30,456 nt of DNA from Pelargonium cotyledonis (lineage: Eukaryota > Streptophyta > Magnoliopsida > Geraniales > Geraniaceae), in NCBI GenBank assembly GCA_036897625.1, contig JAYMTA010000364.1, positions 1 to 30,456 of the forward strand. The letters run 5' to 3'. Both the position numbers and the translations under genes were made by a program. This document shows, one piece after another, positions 1-11,652 of the stretch; position 1 is the first letter of the stretch, and each line of letters begins with the position of its first letter. The notes beneath the pieces were generated by a model. That model made no database searches. It was not told the DNA's origin and saw nothing but the letters and a program-made list of their open reading frames with translations.

Positions 1-495
1 GGTGATGGAGGAGGATCAAGTTTCTTGGAGTAAATTGTTCAGGATAAATTTGCGCGCAGAGCCTTTATGTTTCTCTAAAAATGGTGAAGTTTTTTTCAAG
101 ACGCTGTATGCGAAGCTGCTTTTATTTGATCCCAAGCTTGAGGATCCTTGTTGTTCTCAGGACCTTGGCTTCAATGTGCATCATGATGTTGATTATGTGG
201 AGCGCCTCCTTTTTCTTGATGAGGTAAGTAATTGAGATCTATAAATTGTTCTCTCATTGTTCTACAAACTTGTAAATACTATGTCATTTCTCATCATACT
301 TTACATTGTTTTCAACAAATGTGTCTTGAAGTTGTGATGTTATTTTGTAATTGTTTTAAGCCATTGTTAGCTCTTCTGCAGGAAAGAGGCGAAGAAGAAG
401 ATCCTAACCATGAGAAAGCCGAAGAAACTAGAAGGCTCATTGAGGAGGCCGAGGAAGAAGAGAAATATCTAAAAGATTTGGACTTGTTTGATTAA
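1..495 (+). CDS. F-box protein, CPR1/CPR30-like, 3' end only (partial gene)
   Basis: This is the last part of a gene whose start lies before the window. The reading frame from base 2 to 223 closely matches the C-terminus of the F-box gene at 2386-4015: both share a WSKL..INLRA.PLCF block, then LFDPKL, then DLGF. It therefore looks like a tandem paralogue carrying the F-box-associated domain. A consensus donor GTAAGT follows base 223, and a polypyrimidine/AG acceptor ends at 381. The final exon 382-495 is in phase 0 and encodes an acidic tail of 37 residues rich in Glu, ending LDLFD. If the intron is kept, the frame stops four codons later at 233-235. F-box proteins of this class act as substrate adaptors in SCF ubiquitin ligases; the substrate is not known here. 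The paralogy and the splice sites are seen in the sequence. Function is inferred from the family. Confidence 0.8.
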
Positions 496-2069
496 GAATG
501 TTTTGTATTCAGTTTCAACAGGAATTGATGATCATGAATTATCAAACTTCGCCAATATTTACAGATGTGATTGACCATGAATTCGTCGAAACTATACGTA
601 GCTGGTTTGCATAACTTTTCCTTGTATGTTTGAGTATTTCGAGTGCAGAAAATAAAAACCATGAATTTGTGGAAACTTGAAAGATTGGAACCAGCAATGT
701 GTTTTTCTATTTTTGAGGTTTCTCGTTGTTTGTAGCCAACATGAACAGAATGAGGATTGCATTTGGTTTCTGATACCATATTTGTTCTCCTTCTTAATTC
801 TTCTTTTTTAAGGGGAAAATATATTTCATTAATTTAAATTTAAATCATTACAGAAAAAAAATAGCAATCAACACTAACCTTAACAAAACTAGAATAATCG
901 AGAAAATTAAAGTGACATAAAGGAGCAATTGAAACAAAAGAACCCCAAACCTCAATTCCAAGACTGTGTACTATATTAATTTTAGTACTAAAAAATAACC
1001 CAAATCAGGGGCACTGAGTGAACTCTCTCCCAATTTGTCGAATGTTCACACATATACACTAAGGAACTAAATAATCCAAATTAGGGGCATTGGATAAGCT
1101 TTCACCTCGATCTGTCGGATGTACAAATGCCAAAGTACTGCTACTTGCAATTGTCGAAATAGACCCTAACTCCTTCGGCTTGCTCGTGACTTGGTCCTCC
1201 TCGGATATAACCCCAACTCCACCATGCCTGACGCTCTCCCTGGACTGAATTTCGCCATAACCCGGACCTCCAATAATGATGTTGATACCTAAACCTTCCG
1301 CCCACTACTTACCGAGCACAACCTGCAACTCAAAAATATCCAGCCAACAATAGAAGACGAACCATACATCCCTTCCCCCTTAAAGCCGCCGCTTGTCGAA
1401 CCCTAGCCACCACAGACGAATGCCCTAGAGGCGAAGCCCTCGCTAGCCGCCAAAGATGAGAGCCCTAGCCACCCTTTTTTGCTCTACAAACAATACCAGA
1501 ACGACCATCATGTGACCAGCGTCATCATGTGACCAACGTCGTCGCCCAAATGAATCGCAGCCACCCACAATAGTTTGTGGCGCTGCTCTTGCCTAACCTC
1601 TCTTCTTAATTCTTTATTAAGGTAAAAGAATCAGTTTTGGCCCAGTTTAATAATTAAATTTTTTTAACCCAAAACAGTTTATGAAATTTTGTGTTCTCAT
1701 CCAATTTGTTCTATTAATTTTTTAGTCTAAATATCAAAGTTTGTAGATCATTTTGGATCGACGTATGGAAATTGAATGACTGTTTTTGGCTATAGAATAA
1801 TTTAAGAACTAAATGGGATCTAAACATAAAAGATCGGTGCCAAGTTGAGTCGTTTACACTAAAAGAAGTTGATGTTCTGTTAGGCCCAACAAGAAAAAGG
1901 CTTATAAATGAAACAATCTAACCCAGGACAAAAGAGGGTCCAGCTTCCAAGTCAACCCTCATGAGTGCATAAAGTCAACGCTCCTCACATCAGCCGGTTC
2001 CAACTGGGAAGATCGTGCGGAACTGAGGTTTCCATCTGAGATTTCTCTCAAGCACCGCCAAAATTTATT
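496..2069. other. Spacer between the two F-box genes
   Basis: Apart from the retroelement relic at 803-1601, I see no gene here. The part nearest base 496 is the likely 3' UTR of the first F-box gene. The stretch at about 1900-2069 is the likely promoter and first 5'-UTR exon of the second; its end at 2069 is set by a GTAAGT donor. Confidence 0.5.
803..1601 (-). mobile_element. Non-LTR-type retroelement relic (LINE-derived, non-autonomous), minus strand
   Basis: A 13-bp direct repeat CTTCTTAATTCTT at 790-802 and 1602-1614 flanks about 800 bp that interrupt otherwise AT-rich spacer. Read on the minus strand, the insert starts GC-rich and ends with a short A-rich tail (AAAAAAG) at 803-810. This arrangement fits target-primed insertion of a LINE or a derivative. 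No long reading frame and no reverse transcriptase motif is visible, so the copy is non-autonomous or internally deleted. Inside are a 17-bp tandem pair (CATCATGTGACC-type, 1506-1522 and 1523-1539) and two related stretches around 1000-1060 and 1070-1130, each holding an AAATYAGGGGCA-type core. A related phrase occurs in the intron insertion near 17690. The duplication is seen directly; the family assignment is inference. Confidence 0.6.
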
Positions 2070-2300
2070 GTAAGTTTCTAACATTCAGTTTCGCTTTCAA
2101 TGCACAACAGGTGTTTGATAAAATGCCTCGCAGAAACTTGGTTTCTTGAATCACCCTGATTTTACTTTCCACCGGAAAATAATTTGCTAGCGATATTGTT
2201 GTTTGATCTTATAGCGATACTCGATGAGTTGAAATTGGATTAATAGTCTTTTTTCGGATGAATTTATTGTTTATATTCACTTAATCTTGAGCTATCCTAG
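2070..2300 (+). other. Probable 5'-UTR intron of the second F-box gene
   Basis: A GTAAGT donor at 2070-2075 and a CCTAG acceptor ending at 2300 would remove 231 bp upstream of the first usable ATG at 2386. No in-frame ATG exists before 2386 in the F-box frame, so an untranslated leader with an intron is plausible. This is inferred from splice-site consensus only; no transcript is available. Confidence 0.4.
2102..2161 (+). pseudogene. PPR motif relic (about 20 codons)
   Basis: One frame reads AQQVFDKMPRRNLVS, then a stop where a Trp would be expected, then ITLI. This is the consensus of a pentatricopeptide repeat of the plant PLS class (VFDKMPxRNLVSW..xI). Only about one repeat is preserved, there is no flanking PPR array, and the Trp position is a TGA. 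It looks like a short captured fragment of a PPR gene lying inside the probable 5'-UTR intron of the F-box gene. Chance resemblance is possible given the short length. Confidence 0.4.
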
Positions 2301-2385
2301 GATACAAAACTCTCCAGCAAGTATTAAGGGTTGTATTGATCTTGCCTGTGTTAATCTTTATTTTCTCTGTCTCTTGATATTGTTG

Positions 2386-4015
2386 ATGGATCAATCGAAT
2401 ATGAAAATAGACAACAAAGATTTGGTGTTTGATATCTTGACAAGATTGCCTGCAAAATCTTTGATGCGATTCGTGTGTGTTTCAAAATCTTGGTGTCATT
2501 TGATTACCAGAGATTCATCTTTCATCCACAACCATCTTCAGTTCCATACAGCGTCCAAGGATCCCAGTGCTCTCCTTTTACATCCTCATCGAGGGAATCC
2601 AAAAACAAAACTCGTAGGACTAGAATACTTGTCGTTGGAAACATCTGAACACATGAGGGTTCGGTTTCCACGGAAGAGGCCATGGATTCTTAATAGAAAC
2701 CAAATGTATGATCCTTACCAAGATTTCTTTATAGTAGGCCATTGTAATGGCTTAGTTTGTGTTTCCGATGCTCACAGAGTGATTATTTGGAATCCCGTGA
2801 TTCGGAGGTTCAAGATCTTGCCTGATACTGATGAATTCAATCATGAGTTAGAGTCTACAAACGTATATGGTCGCCAAAGTGATGTCACAACAGTTATTGG
2901 CTTCGGGTTTGTTCCCTCCTCCGGTAATGATGACGATGCTGATCATGAAAGCTATTACAAGGTTGTCCGGTTGACATACACAAACGTCGACGCTTCGTTA
3001 ATACGACCTTATTATCCAACAATAGGTGAGCTTTACGATTCAAGAACCGGTTCTTGGACAAGAATTGCAGATGATGACCTTCAATGCCTTTGTATCAAGG
3101 AATTCACCAAGACCGATACTTTTTTCAACGGATCTTTATATTGGTTGGGAGACCGACACAAGACAAAGGAGGAGGAGGAGGCAAGTGACAATAGTTATTT
3201 TCCTCTTTATTATGCGAAAATTACTGCTTTAAACCTGGTTGATGAGAAATTCAGGAACATTAAGCTTCCTGATGATTTTGATTTAAAAACCAATTCCGGG
3301 AAGAAAATTGCAGCGTTAGGGGAATCGCAACTGGCTCTTTTTGGTGGTGATCATCGGCATAACTTATTACTTACCGTTTGGGTGATGAGGGAAGATCAAA
3401 ATTCTTGGAGTAAATTATGCAGGATAAATTTGCGTGCAGGACCTTTATGTTTTGCCAGAAATGGTGAAATTCTTCTGAAGATGACCTATTCTCAGCTGAT
3501 TTTATTTGATCCCAAGCTCCAAGAACCTTGCCATTTTCGGGATCTTGGCTTTTATGTGGATGATGCTATTGATTATGTTCAAAGCCTCCTTTTACTTGAT
3601 GGGGTAAGTGATTGAGAACTAGTACTATTCCCTATTATGTCATTTCTCTTCGTGTTTCTTTCTGCTCGTAATTTTTGTTTTATGAAAGAACATTTTTCTT
3701 GCTTTTAAGTATTGAGAACAAGCTCTTTGTATTTTGTTTTGAAAAAATGTATGGCAAGTTTCAACTTCTGTTTGCATGGTGTAGGGTAAAAATAGAGTTT
3801 AGTTAATCATCGTAGAGTGGCGAAATTCTATTATATATACTGATTGAAGTTAGGATGCTAGTTTGTGGTTGGCTAAACCGTCATTTCCTCTTTTTGATTC
3901 ACAGGAACAAGGCGAAGAAGAAGAGGAACTTAACAACGACGAAGAAACTAAAAGGCAAGCTGAAGAGGTCAATGAAGAAGATGACCTTGAAGGAATGTTT
4001 CAGTTGTTTGACTAA
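2386..4015 (+). CDS. F-box protein, CPR1/CPR30-like, with acidic C-terminal tail exon
   Basis: Two coding exons, 2386-3603 and 3905-4015, give 442 residues. The ATG at 2386 (MDQSNMKIDNKDLV) is chosen because the longer open frame upstream has no ATG; the next Met is only five codons on. Residues about 8-50 form an F-box (LVFDILTRLPAKSLMRFVCV, then SKSW). They are followed by the F-box-associated region, with VGHCNGLVCV and IIWNP..RRFKILP. The donor after 3603 is GTAAGT and the acceptor AG is at 3903-3904, phase 0. The last exon encodes a Glu/Asp-rich tail ending MFQLFD. If the intron is kept, the protein ends VSD at 3615. Expected role: adaptor in an SCF ubiquitin ligase through SKP1/ASK binding; the substrate is unknown. 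CPR1/CPR30 in Arabidopsis targets immune NLR receptors, but orthology cannot be claimed here. Confidence 0.88.
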
Positions 4016-4392
4016 CAAAATTAGATGATCATTTAGTAATCGTGAAACTTTTGAAGGCGAGATTTGAAATAACAATAAGGTTATTGTTTTGCGACACTGA
4101 GATTGCTTTTTGAATTGTCAAACTTCTCGTCATTATTCATCATTTCTTGGTACATTGAGTGTAAGACCGCAGAAAATTGAACCATGACTTGGAAGATGGA
4201 TGTTGAAACTTGCTAGTTAATTATGTGCTGAAAGTACAATGTATTTTCAATTTTCTATACTAGTAATTATTTTAAGCATGTACAATAAAAAAACTGTAAT
4301 CAGCAATAATAAGGCTTCACTGGTTGCTAAATATACAAACTGAAACTGACAAAACAAAATAGAAACTCAAATCCACACTAACAATTGCAGCC

Positions 4393-4401
4393 TATATATA
4401 A
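4393..4401 (+). promoter_or_regulatory. TATA box of the prolamin-like gene
   Basis: A TATATATA stretch lies about 90 bp before the ATG at 4489. A start of transcription about 30 bp downstream would leave a leader of roughly 60-65 nt, which is ordinary for a plant gene. Confidence 0.6.
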
Positions 4402-4488
4402 GAACCACTTCACTTCCACGCTACACATCCATCCCACCAAAACAAAGAGAAATATAATCAGCAAACACCAACCGGATAATAGAGCAGA

Positions 4489-4863
4489 ATGGCAAACATT
4501 TCCAGCTTCTCGCTCGTGATTTTGTTTTTGGCTATTGGTACAGTCACGACGAGTTCAGCTGCAGAAGAAAATGCCAATTCCGAGTCTGAACTTCCCCCAG
4601 AACCGCAACCGGGATATTACAAGTACATAGAGGAGTGTGCAGCAAAATTGGGTCTAAAGAGTGGAGATGAGGTATATGCAAGTGTGTTTAGGAGTAGAAA
4701 TGTGCCTGATGCTTGCTGTACTGAACTTGTGAGGATGGGAAAAGATTGTCATGATGGATTGGTTAAAACAATCCTCCCATTGGCTGATGTCAAATCAGAA
4801 GTAAGTGTGGCCATACCAAAGAGCTTAGATGTGTGGAATAGGTGTGTCACAACCTTCACATAA
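4489..4863 (+). CDS. Small secreted Cys-rich protein, prolamin-like (ECA1 gametogenesis-type)
   Basis: Single-exon gene of 124 residues. Residues 1-25 are a signal peptide: Met-Ala-Asn, a hydrophobic core LVILFLAIG, and a small-residue end near SSAAEE. An acidic, Pro-rich linker follows, and then a compact domain with the pattern ECAAKLG, a basic and aromatic stretch, ACCTELVRMGKDCH, and a last Cys in WNRCV. Five Cys are visible after the signal peptide. This pattern matches the plant prolamin-like domain (DUF1278), known from the ECA1 and egg-cell-secreted EC1 families. Such proteins are secreted, often in gametophyte or seedling tissue; the function of this one is unknown. The upstream TATA box and tidy spacing argue for an active gene. 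The family call is from the motif pattern, not from a search. Confidence 0.82.
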   Translation: MANISSFSLVILFLAIGTVTTSSAAEENANSESELPPEPQPGYYKYIEECAAKLGLKSGDEVYASVFRSRNVPDACCTELVRMGKDCHDGLVKTILPLADVKSEVSVAIPKSLDVWNRCVTTFT

Positions 4864-4884
4864 ATTTGGTAGCCACTAGGGTTT

Positions 4885-4957
4885 CCATTGCCTGATATCA
4901 AATCAGAAGTAAGTGTGGCCATACCAAAGAGCTTAGAAGTGTGGAATAGGTGTGTCA
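4885..4957 (+). repeat. Partial duplicate of the prolamin-like gene's 3' end
   Basis: Bases 4885-4957 repeat 4777-4849 at a constant offset of 108 with only a few mismatches. The copied part encodes the last codons, from LPxxKSEVSVAIPKS to WNRCV, so the Cys-containing end of the protein is present twice. The second copy lies behind the stop codon in what should be the 3' UTR. The 35 bp between the copies do not match the corresponding upstream sequence, so the duplicated unit is 73 bp. Confidence 0.9.
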
Positions 4958-5643
4958 TATTTCAATACTACAGTTACAAAACCAAGCAAACAACAAAAAA
5001 CTTGCTCAGACTTCAAAGCATTTAAATGCACAAAAATGATAATAATAACATGAACATAGCAAATATAAAATGAAGTACATGGAGCTATATTGTCTATTTT
5101 ACAAATTTCATTTGTTCTTTTTTAGTCAATACATGCCTTTCATTAGAATTTCAAAATAAAACCCCAAACACCATAAACCACCTAAAGCTTTGCTTGCATG
5201 AAACCAGTCACAACCCTGCCTATTGAAATCAATAAGATTCATGGAAGAAACCAAAAAACACGGTTCGATCTTTTCTGTAACACACCACCTGAAAAATATG
5301 GTTTGAGCTTTCCTGTAACACATCATCTGTACATCTCTACTCGCTACGCATCCAGTAGTCCGGAGTTTCAACAGAGCATCAAAATAAAGCTCCCGGGTAG
5401 AACTTCCAGCTGAAAAACTCCCACCATGAATTTTAACATAATACACATTCATGCATATATGACTAAGTTCTCATCAATTTGAGAATCACATGTTTCATTT
5501 CCATAAAAGTTAAAAACAATTAAAAGTTAAAAAGGTTGAAGAAGCCTCATACTCTGGCTCGTATGTATGCTACTGCACAGCCCTTGATTCTGTTTCTGCT
5601 ATTGCTCGACTTCATCTACTTCATTGTATTTTCGGCTCATCTA
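4958..5643. other. Convergent spacer between the prolamin-like gene and PAT1
   Basis: The two genes point toward each other, so this stretch holds both 3' UTRs. The open frames here are short, overlap on both strands and show no family likeness. I see no further gene. Confidence 0.5.
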
Positions 5644-8600
5644 TTAACTCCTCACTGATTCTGAGTTCATTTGGCCACTACTTCCACTATGGGTACTGAA
5701 TCCGGTGATGGGCATGGATCGCTGGGCAAAATCCGATAGAAGTTTCCGCTGATGGTCATCGGTGTGAGGAAGACTTGCACGTAAGAGTTCCACGGGCATT
5801 TCCCTGCTTATAGCTTTCGCTGCCTCCGAACCAATAATTTCTGTGTCTGGTGCAGTCTGGGAAACTATTGATTGCACTATGGTTTCATATTTACTGAGGC
5901 AATACTTGGTAAGAAGACCGAAAAATTCATTGAAGGATGCCTGCCAAAGGGCGCGACTAGGCATGCTACAGTTTCCAATAGCATGTGGATCAGTTAAGAG
6001 TTCCTTGGCCCTTTCAAGAACTGATCTTAGAATAACAGAGGCTCCATCTCCAGCAGGGCTTCCAAGGGGACGGAGCGGTGGCTGCTCTGAGGAACAAACA
6101 ACAGCTACAAGACAAGCACTAAGTGCACGGAGATCCATGCCATTAACACACTTAGATACTGTCTTTGCAAGATTTGTGGTTGTTTCGGCAGCTCCTGTAT
6201 CAGAGGGAAGACCACCAAACAAATACCTCAAGTGACGGAAAATAGCCATGCAGACAATTCGGGTGAGCTCACTACCAGGGAAAAGAAGCTGAAGGAACCT
6301 GGAAAGGAGCTTGCGACCCTTGGCAAGAGATACTAACCTAAGGAAAACAAGGTCGTCCTTCGGAGTCAAACTAGTTGAGTGGCCACTTTTGCCAAGTGGG
6401 TCAACAAGCTGAAGTGATGTAACCAATCCTTCTAAAAGAAGCACCCGCCGCCTCTTGAGCTGAGCCCCGCCATCTTGGGGCTGACTAAACTTTAGGAGTC
6501 GGTCTATATCATCCACATCAAGAAGTAGACAAAGGGCATCTTCGACGGTAATTCTAGCTGCAAGCATGGGTTCTTGTTCCAGAGGCCTCTCAGATAAACC
6601 TGGTTCAGAGCTGCTGTCACCAGAACCAGGGAGAGGGAGGTCAACATCAAGTAAAGGGCGGGGCTTACGTATAGGAGAGAAGGCATTTCTTCCGGCATCA
6701 GCAGACAGATGTTCTGTGCTTTTATGGGATCGAGAAGAGAGCTCCTTCAGGTGAGAGGGGCAAAAAGGCTGTTTCAACTTTGGCCCGGTAGATGTTTTGG
6801 CAAGACAAGCTTGATGGTAATAATCATCTATGTATGGGTCATTGCTATGAGTGGCCGAATGCTGCATTCTAAGTATACTCTCTATTTCTTCAGACGTCAT
6901 GTGCTTGGACCTGAACTGTACCAACCCACTTTCACTTTTCTGGCTGCCAGTATCAGACCCATGTAGAGAATATCGCTGCTTGCCTCTTTGTGAAGACCTA
7001 GATCTTTGCTCTCTCATGTCGGTCACTCCATGCATTGATTTGTGTGAGGATGAAGGATGAAACATTTGGGACTGCATAGCTGCAAAGTGGGCCATAGATG
7101 GTTTTAGCAGATGATGCAGTCTCTGCTGTTGCAGCTGCTGCGGAGACATTAACTGATGGGGCATTAATCCATTTTGATGAGGAATTTGTTGCATCAATAT
7201 ATTGTTCAAGAGGTCAGAGTTATCCCCATGACACAGACCAGCATGGTTCACCCAATGGTTCGGAGGCCTGCTATTAATAGAAAGGGAAGGAGGGGTGTAC
7301 TGAGACATGTTTCCACTGTAGTGCAACCCGTGGGACAAACCAGACAAATGAATATTAGAGTTAGAGAAAGGAGACAGGCTTGCCGCAGAGAAGGGGGACT
7401 GAGATCCACCATTATAGGTAGGAATACTCAGATGATGTGACTGGAGACGTGGTGAAGCCTGCTGGGATCTGCTACCAGGAGGGGGGAAGGAAGTGAAAGA
7501 CGATTTAGGTACTAAAATAGGTTCACTGGAGAAGCTGTGGAGCGGTTGTGGCTGCTGAGGATATGAGGAAGTTCTGTGCAATGGTTTTGACTCTCCAAAA
7601 CGAGCAGACAAAGTTTGTGGCTGTGACGACCATCTCTTGCCATCCTGAGAACTTTCTGTGTCATACATCTGCTGATCCAACCAGCTACTGAAATCTCCAT
7701 CTTGAGTCCACTCGGTAACAGATGAACCTGACAAAAAGACAAGGCATTAAATAGGGCAAGGAGGTAGTTATAAAAAATTTAAAACCAGTAAAATGTGCTC
7801 ATTTTTGTTTGTCAACACAAGTAATCAGGTAGCAGTGTAGCACTAAAATGATTTTAATTAATAAACTTTTGGAATAATATAAGTAATATAGAGATCACAC
7901 AATGGAGTTTCATTAACCCTAAAATGAATACTCCCATGACATATTGCGCTCCTATTGTACTTTAAAAAATGTTAAGATATCAAGGTTGAAAGAAAAAGGG
8001 ATATGCTTGGAGTCTCCGTAAATGAGTTCCCAATTTTTAGCTTAAGCAATAAACGGTTCAGTAATACAAACTCAATAATATGAACTTTTAGCGAAGCATA
8101 TATCATCAGAACATCATACTAACAGAAAATCCTATAAGCTTAAACAAACATTTAGGCAATGAACTTCAATTCAAAGGCCGTACACTCCAACAGCTAGATC
8201 ATTATCTTCATCCTACGAGCTAATACAGGTCCATGTTTTCCTATATGTAGTTCTGTATTGGGGTGGGATACTAAAGCTAATCAAAGGAACAACAAATCTG
8301 AAAAATGTAAGCATCACAATTCACAACCAATAGATTATGAGACATGCTGCAACACTCACTTTCTCTTGAAAAGGATCCAGAACCTCTGTCACCAATAACC
8401 CCTGGATTTCTTGGTCCTGTGACAACTCTGTTCAGCTGTGCAACAAAAAACAAAAGAATTTAGAACCCTAAACACAATCAATCATTGCACAGTAGTGATT
8501 GTAAGTCATTAGGAGCAGCAAAAAATAAACACTGCAACATTAAAGTTGTAAGACACATTTATTGTACACAAAAAAATACCTTCTAGTGAAAGTGAATCAA

Positions 8601-11315
8601 ACAATGTCCCTAATGCCTGTAATTTTTTTGTAATCTTGACGAACATTCTCCCGTCAAGATTCAAATTCACACAAATCTTAGCAATTAAAATCAGATAAGT
8701 AAATAAAGGGGGAGCTGATGATTGAAGACAGGCTGCTGAACCAACTTACAGGTATATGCATTTAACTATTTACTAGTGAAAGAGCAAAGAAACTTTAGAA
8801 ATTTTGTGAGTACATGGATTTAACTCATAAGGAGGTTATGGCACCTCAATTACATCCCAGCAACCTTAAGCAAATTATTCAACAATGTTCCATATTTTCT
8901 GATTGTCAGGGGGCTGAACTAGCGCCTTACCTGTGTTCTAGCATGCACTTGTAGCCTTTTTACATAATTAGTCACTGGGAAAGAGACTTACCTAGATATG
9001 TATTAAATTTAACCGAAAACATGCTTGTAGACAGCATGTAGAGCATGTCTGATGTTTATTTTGCATAAATTGTGTTGTTTGTTTAACAAAGTAAAAACTA
9101 AGGGACTGAATTGTAACCGAAACATTTAGCATCATATTGATATGTGTATGCACTAATTTGCAGAAATTATTTTTTGCTTAATCACCAAAAACAAAATGAG
9201 AGAGAGAGAGAAAGAGATCATTGTTTGCACCAACTTAAAAATATTCTGATACTAAAATACACAGAGTGAGGAGTAAAAGTCAAAACAAAATTTGGATTGG
9301 GGTAAGCCATATATCAATTACAACATGTCACTTTATAAAATTTCATCTATTGCACCACAATGAATTTGTGGCTGCAGAGCACTTCATTGAATTCAATAAA
9401 TTATAATGAGGTGTTTTAATTTTTATTAGTGGCTCTTTTTAAATCAAATTGCTCTGACTTAGAATCCTTGGACTATATATTTAAAGCATGAGATAGATAG
9501 AAAATTTCAACTCATCAAATAAGCAACAAACATATATTTTTGAGATCATGCATGATTAAAGAAACAATGAAACTTACCTTTGCAAAAGTACTTGCTAGAT
9601 CATCCATGTCAGATAAAGATCCTAACCCCTGGCAATAAATAAAAAATCAAATTGACCTCGTGTTATTTAATAGCCCAAATATATAATTAAATACACAACA
9701 CAACATTCATGAGTTACTAAGATAATAAAATAATATTGCAGCCTCAAAATCAAGAAAACAGAGGGCAGTGGTGCAAACGGAAAGAAAGGGACATAGATAG
9801 TGTATATTCTAACAATGTCAATTTTTTAGTATTAATTATCTAAATCATTATCAAAATATTTATACAACATCAGCATAAGAAAGTAAGAGATACCAAACGA
9901 AATAATGTCCCTGGCTATATAATCATGGAAAACACAGATGGAATACATATATATTTCTTAAAACATAGTTCAATATCTTTCTTATAGGAATACTGAGTTA
10001 ACTGTTTGTTTCCAAAGAATTTGCTAAAAAAATAATTATTGTAAACTAAATTAAGGAATGTATCTATGAACTACAATGGTCGATAGTATGTCCTCGTTCC
10101 AGATTAGAACCCAATGCCATAACTTCTTAAGGCCTATGATATTCATAAAGGTAGTAATAATGACAAGTTAATAAAGAAAACAAACATTACCTCTTCTCTT
10201 TCAAACAAACGGTACTCATCATCAACAGATCCAAATACAGGAACATCCTGTTCATCATCTTCTAAACCCCCCAGCTCCACTCCTTCTGTCACATTTTGAC
10301 CAAAAAATTCATATTGTGTTGCATCAAAGAGTCTACTCCCTGCCAACAGATAAAACCATGTGTAAAAATCAAATGAATAATATCTTAAAAAATAATCAAG
10401 AAAACTAAACTCATCTTAAGAATATTAAGCGTCAAGATAACTTCCAGTCCAAGAACAAACCTATACCTCCTAAACTATCATATCCACTGTCTAGGCAGTA
10501 CACTATTTCAGTTTGCCCATTCATTTGAACACATAACTGGCAATATTTTTCTAAAGCATTCCGGAAAGCAGCACAAGACTAGAGTGATTGGGCTCAGGAA
10601 ATTGTAATGACCTAGCTGCAAGCTAAAACTAAGAAGTAAGCACCACCCAAAACACAAAATGAACTGAAATCACATAAGGCATTTTCCTTGTAGTACATAT
10701 TGCTTTGCTACAATTTAGCTCCAAAGACAGATATCCAAGTATCGAACACAATTCAGAACCATAAAAATCTTGAGTTTCGATACAAAACAGGCATTCTTTC
10801 CATTTCTATACCCATAAAAAAAAATAAAAAATAAAAAACTTAAGGAGCTAAAAGCAATTCAACAAACTCCTAACCTATCTCAGCTAACATAATGGCCATG
10901 ATTTTTTAAAGCCAACCATGAGCACATCTTCAGCCCCAAATAATAACTCGACCTTGCTCCTGAGCTAAAGCTGGGACCAAGATGACACAACGATGTGCAA
11001 TCCAAATACACCAAATTGTAATGCGTTATACATTCTTAAAATTCAGCTCCAAAAACAGATACACAGCCTGACCCACAACCTCAAAACCCCAGTTTGCCAA
11101 GTTTTAGCACCAAAAATCTGCTCTTTCCCTTCCCAAGCTTCTCATTCAATCATTGAAACCAAACAGATGTCCCAAAACACCAAGATCAAAGACAAAAACA
11201 AAACAAAAACACACATCCATAAATAAAACTAAAAATTTAGAATGGAAACGGGAGTGAGCTTACCAGAGGAGCTCTCAGTGAAGTCCTTAAAGTCTTTACC
11301 GTCAGATCTCTCCAT
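5644..11315 (-). CDS. PAT1: PAT1 homologue, mRNA decapping activator, five exons
   Basis: Minus-strand exons: 11315-11264, 10339-10191, 9628-9578, 8435-8360 and 7727-5644. They splice to 2412 nt (803 residues plus stop) with all phases consistent and GT-AG borders throughout. The protein starts [15 protein letters not shown] and continues [16 protein letters not shown], a typical PAT1 N-terminal motif. A Pro/Gln/Ser-rich low-complexity middle follows. The conserved [19 protein letters not shown] block, with [15 protein letters not shown], lies near residue 386, and the C-terminal fold starts around residue 495 with [21 protein letters not shown]. Length is close to Arabidopsis PAT1 (about 790 residues). 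PAT1 proteins bind decapping and LSM1-7 complexes on deadenylated mRNA and act in cytoplasmic P-bodies. The Arabidopsis protein is a substrate of MPK4 and is linked to immunity. The gene looks intact and single-copy here. Confidence 0.93.
7728..11263 (-). other. Introns of the PAT1 gene
   Basis: Four introns: 10340-11263, 9629-10190, 8436-9577 and 7728-8359. They are AT-rich and contain a short (GA)n run near 9199-9215. I see no nested gene or recognisable transposon in them. Confidence 0.6.
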
Positions 11316-11652
11316 AATTTCCCAAATCGAAGCCTAAATCCTACAAACCAGAAACCCTACGAAGAAGGAGATGGCCACGCGTTCGGTGTAGACACCATGG
11401 GAATGGAGAAGAACCAAACCCTAATGGAGAGGGCACGGGAGGTAATTTTGTGGCAATTGTGAGGTCCGTTTCGAGAATCGAAGCTTTTAGAGACTTCCTC
11501 TGAAAGAGAGAGACGAGCTGTTCCGATTTGTTTTATTTTAATTTTTATATTTATGGAGTCATTTACAGACACAGAAGAAGAGGAAAGAAGAGAACTTTTG
11601 TGCATACACGCCACGCGACGCAACGCGAGTACAGTACACACTACACACTACA

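Noticed and set aside
2287-2385. Upstream extension of the F-box frame
   Set aside because: It has no ATG, and a likely acceptor AG lies at 2299-2300, so it is intron and leader rather than coding.
5126-5452. Open frame of 108 codons on the minus strand in the convergent spacer
   Set aside because: It overlaps an open frame on the other strand, has no known motif or signal, and lies in probable 3' UTR sequence.
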